Positions 25,833 to 36,924 of a DNA stretch of 64,000 nucleotides are shown piece after piece. The notes under the pieces are model-generated. The model had not been told where the DNA came from. It was given only the letters and a program-made list of their open reading frames with translations, and searched no databases. The stretch's first letter is position 1; each line of letters opens with the position of its first letter. The stretch is from the NCBI RefSeq assembly GCF_017654505.1, contig NC_054538.1:20379412-20443411 (forward strand), given 5' to 3'. The position numbers and the translations under genes were made by a program. The stretch is from Polyodon spathula (taxonomy: Eukaryota > Chordata > Actinopteri > Acipenseriformes > Polyodontidae).

Positions 25833-26656
25833 TCCTGGGATCTGGTTTTGCTGATGGCCTGGGATTTGGTTTTACTGATGACCTGGGATCTGGTTTTGCT
25901 GATGGCCTGGGATTTGGTTTTGCTGATGACCTGGGATCTGGTTTTACTGGTGGCCTGGGATCTGGTTTGGCTGATGACCTGGGATTTGGTTTTGCTGATG
26001 ACCTGGGATCTGGTTTTGCTGATGGCCTGGGATCTGGTTTTGCTGATGGCCTGGGATCTGGTTTTGCTGATGACCTGGGATTTGGTTTTGCGGATGGCCT
26101 GGGATCTGGTTTTGCTGATGACCTGGGATTTGGTTTTGCTGATGACCTGGGATTTGGTTTTGCTGATGTCCTGGGATCTGGTTTTGCTGATGGCCTGGGA
26201 TCTGGTTTTGCTGATGACCTGGGATCTGGTTTTGCTGATGGCCTGGGATCTGGTTTTGCTGATGGCCTGGGATTTGGTTTTGCTGATGGTTTTGCTGATG
26301 ACCTGGGACCTGGTTTTGCTGATGGCCTGGGATCTGGTTTTGCTGATGACCTGGGATCTGGTTTTGCTGATGACCTGGGATTTGGTTTTGCGGATGGCCT
26401 GGGATCTGGTTTTGCTGATGACCTGGGATTTGGTTTTGCTGATGACCTGGGATTTGGTTTTGCTGATGTCCTGGGATCTGGTTTTGCTGATGGCCTGGGA
26501 TCTGGTTTTGCTGATGACCTGGGATCTGGTTTTGCTGATGGCCTGGGATCTGGTTTTGCTGATGGCCTGGGATCTGGTTTTGCTGATGACCTGGGATCTG
26601 GTTTTGCTGATGACCTGGGATTTGGTTTTGCTGATGACCTGGGATCTGGTTTTGTT
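25833..26656 (+). repeat. 24-bp minisatellite, about 34 copies, with a 300-bp higher-order duplication
   Basis: The unit is GGATCTGGTTTTGCTGATGA with CCTG. Because 24 is a multiple of three, two plus-strand frames stay open. One spans 25721-26662 (313 codons, octapeptide GSGFADDL/GFGFADGL) and the other 25830-26705 (WDLVLLMA/T). The third plus frame has a TGA in every unit. About 290 bases at 25993-26280 recur almost exactly 300 bases later, with a 12-base half unit at the junction (about 26281-26292). The longer frame starts at a real ATG but has no signal peptide or known domain. I treat it as a repeat, not a gene. Confidence 0.95.
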
Positions 26657-26789
26657 GCCTGAAAGTGTTTTCTTCAGTTCTCTTGAGCTTTACTATGTGC
26701 AGTAAAATTTGTAAAGCAGATTTTAATCAATGTGACTCTTTAGTAAAAATTAAATCAGAAGGGTGGTATTTCATAAAATACTGTGGTTA

Positions 26790-27079
26790 GGGTTCAGAGC
26801 GGGGGGTCCCGGGGTTGCGCACCACCTCCACCTGTGAGCGACCCTGCCTGCTGGAACTGCGATTCTCTAGCTCCCTTAGGATGCGGGGGCCAGTAGACCT
26901 GTTAGAGCGGCCACCTGTTTGTTTTGGGCCTTGTGCCTTTTTAAAGTGTTTTTGTTTTGTTAAATCTTTTTATTTATTATTAAATGCATGCAACAGCGAG
27001 TTTCATACCCCAGTGCTATCTGCACCTGTCTTCTTCTGGGTCTGTGACATCACCCCACACACCAACCTGCCACAACACA
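26790..27079 (+). mobile_element. Possible LTR 3' part
   Basis: A GC-rich start is followed by a T-rich stretch with an ATTAAA signal near 26980 and a short terminal region ending CCACAACACA just before an (AAT)n tract. The R-U5-like layout resembles the other LTRs here, but no start, target duplication or second copy was found. Confidence 0.35.
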
Positions 27080-27124
27080 TAATAATAATAATAATAATAT
27101 AATAATAATAATAATAATAATAAT
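27080..27124. repeat. (AAT)n microsatellite
   Basis: AAT triplets with one dropped base, at the end of the putative LTR fragment. Confidence 0.9.
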
Positions 27125-27149
27125 ACAAAAGCAGCAATTTTAAAGTTAC

Positions 27150-27710
27150 ATTAAAACCCACTAAGATAAGAAAGCCATTTTATAAAAGTGCGTTTTTAGT
27201 CTTGACTTGAAAACTGTAATGGTTTCAGCTTCCCTGACAAACGAAGGCAGAGCTTTCCATAACTTTGGCGCTCTACAAGAAAAAGCCCTACCTCCTGTGT
27301 TGCTTTTGTTGACCCTAGAAATAACCAGCAGCACTGCATCCTTTGATCCTGTTTGGAAGATACGGGGTCAGTAACTCCTAGAAGTAATTAGATGCTAATC
27401 CATTCAGGGCCGTGTAAATTAACAGAAAAATCTTAAAATCAATTCTATGCTGCACAGGGAGCCACCGTATGTACTTCTCAAATGGTAAAAAGATTAGTAA
27501 CTTCCCTAATATGAGCCTCAAATGATAGATCAGGATCAAAGATGACCCCCAAACTCTTAATTTCTAGTTTATGTTCTGATCAGAGATTGCAAGGGTCAAG
27601 CTCATGTAATCTCACATTTCCTTTTAGTTGGTTCTGTGATCCCACCAGCATAACCTCTGTTTTATCTGAATTCAACATTAGAAAATTCTGTGACATCTAA
27701 TGCTTGATAA
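27150..27710 (-). mobile_element. L2-type LINE, C-terminal reverse transcriptase region
   Basis: The minus strand, with several stops and frameshifts, reads FLMLNSDKTEVMLVGS, then LGVIFDPDLSFEAHI, then WLPVQHRIDFKIFLL and a final AFKVKTKNALL-like end. These are the conserved post-catalytic motifs of L2/Maui-type LINEs. It is a decayed 5'-truncated copy, independent of the CR1-type element to its right. Confidence 0.75.
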
Positions 27711-29408
27711 GAAGATAAGAACATAAGAAAGTTTACAAATGAGAGGACATTCGGCCCATCTTGCTCATTTGGTTGTTAGTAGCTTATTGATCCCAGAATC
27801 TCATCAAGCAGCTTCTTGAAGGATCCCAGGGTGTCAGCTTCAACAACATTACTGGGGAGTTGTTTCCAGACTCCCACAATTCTCTGTGTAAAAAAGTGCC
27901 TCCTATTTTCTGTTCTGAATACCCCTTTAATTAAATCTCCATTTGTGACCCCTGGTCCTTGTTTCTTTTTTCAGGTCGAAAAAGTCCCTTGGGTCGACGT
28001 TGCCAATACCATTTAGAATTTTGAATGCTTGAATCAGATTGCTGGGTAGTCTTATTTGTTCAAGACTGAATAGATTCAATTCTTTAAGCCTGTCTGGATA
28101 TGACATGCCTTTTAAACCCGGAATAATTCTGGTCGCTCTTCTTTGCACTCTTTCTAGAGCAGGTAACGAGGTAATCAGAACTGAACACAATATTCAAGAT
28201 GAGGTTTTACTAATGCATTGTACAGTTTTATAGTCTTATTTGTTCAAGACTGAATAGATTCAATTCTTTAAGCCTGTCTGGATATGACATGCCTTTTAAA
28301 CCCGGAATAATTCTGGTCGCTCTTCTTTGCACTCTTTCTAGAGCAGGTAACGAGGTAATCAGAACTGAACACAATATTCAAGATGAGGTTTTACTAATGT
28401 ATTGTACAGTTTTATAGTCTTATTTGTTCAAGACTGAATAGATTCAATTCTTTAAGCCTGTCTGGATATGACATGCCTTTTAAACCCGGAATAATTCTGG
28501 TCGCTCTTCTTTGCACTCTTTCTAGAGCAGGAATATCTTTGACCATAACTGAACACAATATTCAAGATGAGGTTTTACTAATGTATTGTACAGTTTTATA
28601 GTCTTATTTGTTCAAGACTGAATAGATTCAATTCTTTAAGCCTGTCTGGATATGACATGCCTTTTAAACCCGGAATAATTCTGGTCGCTCGTCTTTGCAC
28701 TCTTTCTAGAGCAGGTAACGAGGTAATCAGAACTGAACACAATATTCAAGATGAGGTTTTACTAATGTATTGTACAGTTTTAACATTACTTCCCTTGATT
28801 TAAATTCAACACTTTTCACCATATTTCTAACCATCTTGTTGGTCTTTTTTTATAGCTTCCCCACGTCTAGATGAAGACATTTCTGAGTCAACATAAACTC
28901 CTAGGTCTTTGTCATAGATTCCTTCTTCAATTTCAGTATCTCCCATATGATATTTATAATGTACATTTTTATTCCCTGTGTGCAGTACCTTACACCTTTC
29001 TCTATTAAATTTAATTTGCCATGTGTCTGCCCAGTTCTGAATCTTGTCTAGATCATTTTGAATGACCTTTGCTGCTGCAACAATGATTGCCACTCTTTTG
29101 TGTCATCTGCAAATTTAACAAGTTTGCTTATTATACCAGAATCTAAGTCATTAATGTAGATTAGGAATAGCAGATGATCCAATGCTGATGCCCGTGGTAC
29201 TCCACTGGTTACCTCTCTCCATTTTGAGGTTTCTCCTCTAATCAATACTTTCTTTTTTCTACATGCTAACCACTCCCTAATCCATGTGCATGCATTTCCT
29301 TGAATCCCTATTGCGTTCAGTTTGAGAATTAATCTTTTATGCAGGACTTTGTCAAAAGCTATCTTGAAATCTAAATAAACCATGTCATATGCTTTGCAGT
29401 TATTCATT
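27711..29408 (-). mobile_element. CR1-type LINE, 5'-truncated, with internal tandem repeat
   Basis: Minus strand. Around 29048-29407 it encodes a reverse transcriptase segment with DFKIAFDKVLHKRL, a GVPRASALDHLLFLIYINDL block and FADD at about 29102-29113, the catalytic box. Then 28827-29093 (shifted frame) gives IQNWADTWQIKFN and DKDLGVYVD. Finally 27927-28190 gives the C-terminal LERVQRRATRIIPG and RDFFDLKKETRTRGH. The 3' end near 27718 has GAAGATAAGAACATAAGAA. Frameshifts and a four-fold 184-base duplication (28047-28782) destroy the frame. It ends at 29408 against gypsy-type sequence. Confidence 0.88.
28047..28782. repeat. 184-bp tandem repeat, four copies, inside the CR1-type LINE
   Basis: Each copy begins TAGTCTTATTTGTTCAAGAC, at 28047, 28231, 28415 and 28599, exactly 184 bases apart. 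Copies are nearly identical. The third differs by a block: GGAATATCTTTGACCATAAC replaces GGTAACGAGGTAATCAGAAC. 184 is not a multiple of three, so the duplication breaks the LINE frame. Confidence 0.95.
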
Positions 29409-30120
29409 GTCTATCCATTCTCCCTCTGCTTGTGGGTACTTGGGCTGCGGACATTCGGCCTTCCCCCTTTTGGGTTGTAGACGTGCCGACTCCCCCCTCT
29501 CAGGCTGTGGACACACCGACTCCCCCCTGTTGGGCTGTGGACACACTGACTCCTCCCACTCAGGCGCAGGATGTTCGGACTCCTCCCACTCAGACACATG
29601 ATGTTCGGGCTCCTCCCTCTTGGGCTGTGGACACACCGACTCCTCCCACTCAGGCGCAGGATGTTCGGACTCCTCCCACTCAGACACATGATGTTTGGGC
29701 TCCTCCCTCTTGGGCTGTGGATGCACTGACTTCTCCTACTTCAGATCTGTGTCTTGGAAGATCTCCAGGCAGTGGTACTCCTCATGCACATACCGCATGC
29801 AGTTGGTGCACCACTCCTTTTCCTCTTTGCCTCCTTCTCCTCTCCTCTGTTTGGGTCTTTGGGGTCGTTTCTTCCTCCTGCCATAAGGGGGAGGTGCCAG
29901 GAGATAAGTTCCAGCGCTCATCACAGCTAAAGCACCACTCCTCCCCCCACAGGCAGGTGAGGCAGACTTGCTGTGGCTATTGCTGTCTCCTTCCCATCCT
30001 CCTTTTTCCTCCCATCCTCTCTTGCTCACTTCAAAAAGTTATAATAAAAAAATCAAAAACTGTAGTACCCTTTCTGGCCTGTGTCCAGGAGGCGCTGGTG
30101 AACCCACGCTGGACACCACG
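29409..30120 (-). mobile_element. Ty3/gypsy-type internal region with zinc-knuckle ORF, decayed
   Basis: Follows a minus-strand LTR (30121-30645). Directly inside it is CGTGGTGTCCAGCGTGGG, a primer-binding-site-like sequence. The frame 29736-30029 encodes a basic protein with CTNCMRYVHEEYHC, a CX2CX4HX4C zinc knuckle as in Gag proteins. After one stop codon, the same frame continues at 29726-29400 as acidic Pro/Glu-rich repeats (HHVSEWEESEHPAPEWEES and CPQPKREEPE). No proper ATG heads the first frame. Protease and polymerase are absent because the element is cut at the LINE junction near 29408. Plus-strand frames here, including one of 246 codons, are antisense shadows. Confidence 0.7.
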
Positions 30121-30645
30121 TGTGACAGGCTGGCGAGTGGTGAAATCAGGCCAGATGCTGGAAGAACAATAGACAGATACTGCAGGCAAAAGACGCTTGC
30201 TGCGTTTTTTTTTTTATTAAACAAAAATAAAATAAATATTTAAACAAAAACAGTGCTCACAGAGCAAAATAAAAGTTTTTAAATAAAACAAATCAAGAAC
30301 ACAATAATAACTAAACCTAAGGTCAGGCTAGGCAGATTCCTTCACTGTTCCTTAGACTTTTTATTTTTGGATTGTTTGTTCGCTCTCCTCTCGCTCTCGT
30401 ACTCTCCTCCATACACCCACCCCGACTGCAGAGAGCTTTTATGCAGGTGACCGTCTCCGGATTAGCAATAAATTAATCAATTAATTAATAGGGAGATGAC
30501 CACCTTCTGCACAATGTTTTTAAAAGGTTTAAATAAAGGTTTAAATAAACAAACACAAATAGCATAGAGGCGGAGGGGGAGACCCTGTTCTAAAAATAAA
30601 TAAACAACAAATTAAACAGCAGGGCTTTCCAACTGCCCTACTACA
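30121..30645 (-). mobile_element. LTR of the gypsy-type element
   Basis: On the minus strand the LTR starts TGTAGTAGGGCAGTTGG at 30645 and ends GCCAGCCTGTCACA at 30121, with TG...CA ends. It has a TATA-like CATAAAAG (plus 30436-30443) and an AATAAA signal (plus TTTATT near 30213). The segment order and several blocks (AGGAACAGTGAA, GCCTGACC, CTGGCCTGA) match the solo LTR at 61979-62605, so they are one family. Confidence 0.78.
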
Positions 30646-30974
30646 GACTCCCAGAAGCCACTTTTCTAAAGTGAGGTGGTTGGAAAAATTAACACTCGTT
30701 GTGTGCAGATCTAATTTCTGCCCCTAGATTTTCCATGAGCTAACTCACAGTTTCCACAGTTGCAGAGGGGTTAGAAAGGCAGGCAGACTAAATAATAAAC
30801 TTTGAAAAGATTTTAAGATGGTGAGATTTGGCTTCTTTTCTCCTGTAGATACTATAATATAATTTGTAAACACGCATCTCACTATTTTTCCAACAACATA
30901 ACTTCAAGTACAGGCCAGGCTTTAATGGCAAATTAACTTTTTTAGTTTGCCCCCAAACTAAGGTGTATATTGGT

Positions 30975-31598
30975 TACAGTAGGTCACTATGTCCTTGCTA
31001 TGTCCCTGCCCACAAGCTGAGGTCCTCTGACTCAGACTTACTTGTTATCCCCAAGCAAAAGCGCACCACACTTGGACAACGCTCATTTAGCTTCATGGCT
31101 CCCACTCTCTGGAACTCTCTCCTCTCTAATCAACTATCAAAACCCACCTGTTCTCTCTTATTTTCCATGCTCCTTAAGCCTGATATCTGTTATTGCTGCT
31201 GCTACTATTTCACGTATTGTTACTATCATGTATTCTGCACTTTCCACTGTATTGTACTATTTCATGTATTCTGCACTTTCCACTGTGATTTACTATTTCA
31301 TGTATCCTGCACTTTCCACTGTATTGTACTGTTTCATATATTCTGCACTTTCAACTATATTTAGTGTACTATTTCATGTATTATGCTACTATTATGTATT
31401 ATGCACTTTCCACTGTATTCAGTGTACTATTATGTTACTATCATGTATTATGTACTTTCCACTGTATATCATGTACTATGCATTTCTCTATTTGAAGTAT
31501 TATGGATTTTCTTGTATTTACTGCATCTTGTAAAGCGCTTTGTGATGGTATTCCACTATGAAAGGCGCTGTATAAAATAAAGATTGACTGATTGACTA
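30975..31598 (+). mobile_element. L2-type LINE 3' end
   Basis: The plus strand encodes HKLRSSDSDLLVIPKQKR followed by APTLWNSL, the C-terminal signature of L2-type LINE polymerases. A 3' UTR made of 36-40-base repeats follows, then the terminus TAAAGCGCTTTGTGATGG, GGCGCTGTATAAA and an ATTGACTG short repeat. The same terminus occurs inverted at 57346-57415. Confidence 0.82.
31227..31480. repeat. 36-40-bp degenerate tandem repeat in the LINE 3' UTR
   Basis: Units such as CATGTATTCTGCACTTTCCA with CTGTATTGTACTATTT are repeated about six times with growing divergence to the right. ORFs across it are repeat artefacts. Confidence 0.85.
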
Positions 31599-31599
31599 T

Positions 31600-34500
31600 T
31601 GCATATTCACTAATAACTTTTTTATATTTCAAGTGCATCTGGGAGTCATTTCTATTCACCCTTACTCCAGAAGAGGCATTGAGTACAAATAAGGCAATCA
31701 TAGGGAAATATTAATAAAAGAGGTTTCAGATAATACTGTATGTGTGCAATTAATACTAATGATAGAGTATGCTGAACCTTTTTTGTTTTTGTATAAAATC
31801 TCTTTATATAAGTCCTGCATGCTCCAGATGGTGCTATACATTATACATACTGTAGTCCTGAAAAAAAAAGAACAGTGAAGCTTTTAAATAAAACACAAGC
31901 TGACAATAAATTATACATTACAGCAAAGACTTCTCTGTGATTATTTGCAAGTATATAACTGGCTGGATTTTCAAATCCCTATTGCATTCTTCAGAAAAAA
32001 ATAAAATAAAACCCAGCTGATATTACAGCACTGTAGTCTATCACATATGTCACCTCTTCAGCTTTTTCAAGGTAGTTGCTTCACGGTGTTTAATATCAAC
32101 CATAAAGTAAATGACCAGAGTAAACATTTTGGAAGTTCACGTGAGGCAATTACTCTTTGAAGCATTTTACCCCTCCACGGGATTCCACTAGGTGGTGCTG
32201 TTGCTCTGTCAATGCAGTATATCAACCCCTCTATGGTAGATGGACTGCATGAAAGTTCATTAATTGTATGAAACATTAAGATGGCTGGATTTTAATTAAG
32301 CAATAAAAAAAATATTTCGAACTTATGACATCTTATAGTATGTGTCAGAAATTCAAACGTAATTTCATTATGAACCAGTGTTTCATATCAACTTAAATGT
32401 TAAATTCATGCTAAAATACCAATTCAGGATGCATGCCATGTTTCATATAATTTAAATTCACCATGAAGACTGTTTTTTATGTATTCCCCAGAACAATATA
32501 AATGAAACAACAAGAGAGTAAAGCAATAAGCATGCATAACGTTTCAGGTTTCTCAGTTCTATACAAAACAGATGGTAGCTCCCCTGTAAAACCCAATAAA
32601 ATGTGTTATTGAACCTATGAGTTACGGTACAACATTTCAGTACAAAAGCTACCGTATCACCATGTGCAGACTTTAAGGTACACTATCTGCTATGTGGGTA
32701 TACTTAGATGGACCCGAGGAACCTTATGCTTCGAAGGCCATGTCATGCACAGAGAAGGGTAATCAGGTTAATCCCAGAGTTGCAAAAAATAAAATCTGTA
32801 GGGAATAAATTGAAGTATACAAACTTTTCCTGGCACATGCTACCATAAAGATAACATTGCCATTTCAGAAATCAATACAAAAGACCAGGGGGCATAACAA
32901 TTTCGAGTTGAATAGGTTATTAGGATAAAGGGTTAGGAAGCCCATATGTTCACTCAAGCAATAATACATGTCTGAAACTGTCAGGTGAAAGCAGTCTTTT
33001 AAAGAGCAATAGGTTCATGTGATATACAGAAACAGTAGGTCATATTCCCAAAGGTATTCATGTTTTTGACTAAAATTCAGTTTGATATTCATGAAGCTTT
33101 TTTTAACAACAGTTTCATGATTATCAAACTTCATTTTATTGATGGCTACTTACTTTATTCTTTGAATTTGAATAATATATATTTTCTTATTGGTTAACTA
33201 TCCCATGAGAAGTGTTTTAATTGTGGTGCATTATTGTTTCTGCACTCACAGATATTGAACATGCTTAATAAAGTCACAGGCATATTTTACCTTTGGAGCT
33301 GAGCAGCCTGAATTCCATTACGGTCAGTATGAAAACAATCAGTATAGCAAGGTCAGTGTGCTTGCGGAGAGGTCTGGTAACCTCTTCCCCCCTTAAACAG
33401 TGAGTCTGTTGATTATTTTTATTACAATTCTTGAATAAACTCACTGTTTCGGGGGGGGGGGGGCTAATGGGGGCAGAAAAAACTGGTACACTGCCCTAGT
33501 GGTCATTTCTTACTGGCCACATCTCCACCTTGCTCAGGGTGGCTCAGAGACAGCCCAAAGGTAAAATATACTATTAATACATTCTGCTGTGTTCAGTATG
33601 CCGCACTGAGAACAGAGAACACATATTTGTCTACCAAATTACTTGATAATAACAGAGAGACAGAAACATTGAGTCTGTCAGTTTGATAGTCTTGTCATCT
33701 TCTGAACTTCACTTGAGGCAATTAGTCTTTGAAGCATTTCTTTCCCTGCATGGGACTTAAAGGAAAAAAAAAAAAAAAAAAAACATACACTAGTTAGCTG
33801 TGGCTACAGTGGCTGTACCTGAATCGTCTGATCACAATGATACAAGGCAAAAGGATAATTGGTACTGCCGAGAAACTGAGAATGAAATGAGTATGTGGAA
33901 AGAAATCCTACTGCCGTTAATCCCACTGTAGTCATTTTGGATGAAGAGAGAACCAAATACATTGAGCTACTGTGTTAGAACTTTCTAATTTCAGAAACAT
34001 GTGAAAATATGTTTTGCAACACAATTGAAAATTAAAAGGCACATCTCTAAGATTTTGTATGAGCTTGACATATTTATTTATTTATTTACAAAAAATAACA
34101 CTTGGGATACCATTCTAATTCAGCCTGTTGCCAGAAAGAAACCCAAGCAGAAGCATTAGCAGGTGATAGCATTACCAGCACCACTAACAAAATGGAGCAT
34201 GGTGATCCTGGCAAAGTAGCACACTGGTATTAAAATGGGACCACGGCATCGCAAATGATTACCAGAGCAGGCTGGTGCATTGTGCTTTCTGCATGACAGT
34301 ACAAAAAGAAATACTAAAAAAAGAGATACGGAAACATACTATATAACTTTTATTTCAGAAAAATGGGGTCACTAAAAGTGGTTGAAAATAGGAGAATAAT
34401 GACTGCTCAATGAAAAACACAACATGGAACTGTGAATGATTAAGCTTGGAAAGTTGTGTAATTGAACTGTAATTGATCAATGGTATAATTACAACTACAA

Positions 34501-36260
34501 TTACTCAGGTATTCCACGGTGCAACTACAATTACAATTACAGTTACACTGCACATAATTATAAATTAATTAATGAATTAATTGAGCTCTGGTCTGTAGTA
34601 ACAGCACAGTTTTTCACCGTTGATCATGAGAATGCTGGAACACGGAAGAGTAAAGGATAGAAAGGTCACGGTCATTTCTTTTTTTACAGTCCCTTATTGA
34701 GTTCTTAAAGGAACCTCCTAAACAAAAATGTTAGAGGCTGCTGTTAAAACTCAACAGGTAGGCAGAGCAAAGGGGAAATATTGGAGGCAGGTGGAGATGT
34801 TTATGAATGGAAATTGGAATTTAAATAGGCGAGATGTAACCAGTGGCAACAATACTTTGGAAGGAGATTGAATTTTTAAATGCTGCAGATGGAAAGCATT
34901 TGTTGCACACAAAGGTTAATGAAGAAACCAAAGCATTAAGAGGTGTATCAGTTTTGAGGTGCGTGTGTGTGTGTGGGGTGAGCACTCCTTGATCTTTGTG
35001 TTTGCCAAGCTGTATAACCCAAAACTCTGAGAGTGCATCAGTAAAGGTTTTGCAAGGGCTTCACATACAATGCCAAAGAACCACACCTATAACTCTTGTT
35101 CCAGGGAACTTGAAAGAATAATGTGTTCCTGTCAGGGAATGCAATGCTTGTTAAAAATATGATTTACTTCCCTTGTCTTTTTCACCCTGTACAAACCATT
35201 CAGGTCTCTGCAAGGAGACCATGAAATATCTGCAATAAACAGGCAAATAAAGGCAGACAGATGCCTGTAAAATTAAACTGACTTTACGAAAGTGGAAAAT
35301 CTAAATAAAACGCAGAACAAGGTGATTAACTACATACCACACAGTATCAGAATAAACATTCTGAAGCTACTCTGTCAATCAAGTTGTCTCTAATTCTGTT
35401 AATCATAAAATGATTTACTAAACGCCTTACTGAAAAGGCAGTTTTGGATCCATTTATTGATCTGCAGCATCTTATCTGGTTACGCATATCTGTCCACTAG
35501 TGCCTGGAAGTGATATCATGTGCAATAATTACACTGCAAATGTATTCAATAATAAATTAGGTTATTTTTATCAGCTACTTTAAATCCCATCCAGAGGCTT
35601 ACAGTATATATATTTCTAAGTTTTGTGTCATGGGACTGTAAGGAAACGAATTTGATGTCTGCAAATGAGTGCACACAATACTAGTTGCTATATTAGTAAG
35701 TTTCCATTTATTGATTCCAATATTTAAAAGATACACACATATAGCTTAAACATGTATCATTAGACACAACAAAAGTAGCAACTAGTTATAATTATTGATT
35801 AATATATTGGTACTTTTTAATATCTTTCGCCTCTCTATATCTTGCGTGTGTGTTGAAAATTATGTCACAAATTGAAAATTCTTAATGTTAGATGTCCTCT
35901 GTTTGTTTTTTCCAGAGGCGTTCTGAGGAAAACAATCCCAATGACTCCTCCATTAATATCTGTATCCAAATATACAGACTTAGGGTTCTGTAGTCAATTC
36001 CAGGTGCTGTGCCTCGCTTTGAAAGCATGGTTAAGCCACTTGACCTCCATGTGCCCTTTTCTGACTCACATTGAGGCACCTCACTCCGATAAAACCACAT
36101 GTGGATATGGTTTATGGTGATAATGTTGATATGGTTATCAAAATCATACTCAATTTAACTTTTTCAAGAGTAATAAAATCAGTATCTATTATTCTGTATA
36201 GTATTTGACTGAGATCGTTCCATTTGCATTACGATTACCTTGAGCAATTTAAGAGAGCTC
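31600..36260. other. AT-rich intergenic DNA, no gene recognised
   Basis: Contains a G-run near 33450-33463, an A-run near 33763-33783, and an ATTACAATTAC-rich stretch around 34470-34570. The paired segments near 32140 and 33720 share GGCAATTA(C/G)TCTTTGAAGCATTT, so a small diverged repeat is present. No coding exon was seen. Confidence 0.45.
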
Positions 36261-36271
36261 ATGTATCAGGC

Positions 36272-36918
36272 TGTATCAGGGAGAGATCTGTGCTGACTCT
36301 GCTGGCGTGTTCACGGGCTGCAGGAAGAGGGCGGCAGTCGCCCAACAACCGCCTGTGCGTCATGGCAGTGACACGGGGAGGTGGGAAAATGGGTGTGTGG
36401 ACTTTCCCCCTCTCTGAATGGCCGAGAGGCGGGTCTTGGGTGATTGTCGGTCCTATAAAATAACGCTCTGTTGTTTACTCAGGTCTGCCCACTTAGACGC
36501 GCTAAGAGTGCGGAAGCTTTGATTCGGGACCGGGAATCAGCCGGGAGAAAAATAAAGAATCACAGCGAGACAGAGAGAGAGAGCGGGGAATCCTTGGGCA
36601 GAGGTTATACCGGGATAACGCTGCCGAGTGCAGCACCTTTTATTTGGAGTTTTATTACTGTTTTATTTTCCCTTGTTCTTTTCGCCTTCTGTTTTCATTA
36701 TTATTTCTTTGAGCACCTGCGAGTGCCCGTCCTGTTCACGTACCAGCTGTGGTATTTCCGTGGTGCTGTCTATCATCGTTGATAGGCAGCCCACGGTCAA
36801 CAGTGCCCTCTGCCGGAAAAAGTAAGAACTGTCTGAAAATAAAACTGGGCACCTGTGTGGTGTTTTCAAGTACACCTGTCTGTCTCCTAGTCAGTGAATT
36901 ACCCACACCCCTTCCACA
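36272..36918 (+). mobile_element. Solo LTR with perfect target-site duplication
   Basis: Starts TGTATCAGGGAGAG and ends CCCCTTCCACA, flanked on both sides by CAGGC (36267-36271 and 36919-36923), a perfect 5-base target duplication. A TATA box (TATAAAA) lies at 36454-36460 and AATAAA at 36838-36843, giving a U3-R-U5 layout of 647 bases. No internal retroelement sequence follows, so it is a solo LTR left by recombination. ORFs inside are not genes. Confidence 0.88.
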
Positions 36919-36924
36919 CAGGCT

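Noticed and set aside
25721..26662. 313-codon ORF of octapeptide repeats as a protein gene
   Set aside because: A 24-base unit keeps most frames open automatically. There is no signal peptide, domain or splice context, and a second frame is open over the same range.
29432..30172. 246-codon plus-strand Pro/Thr-rich ORF
   Set aside because: It is the antisense of the gypsy-type leader ORF and its repeats.
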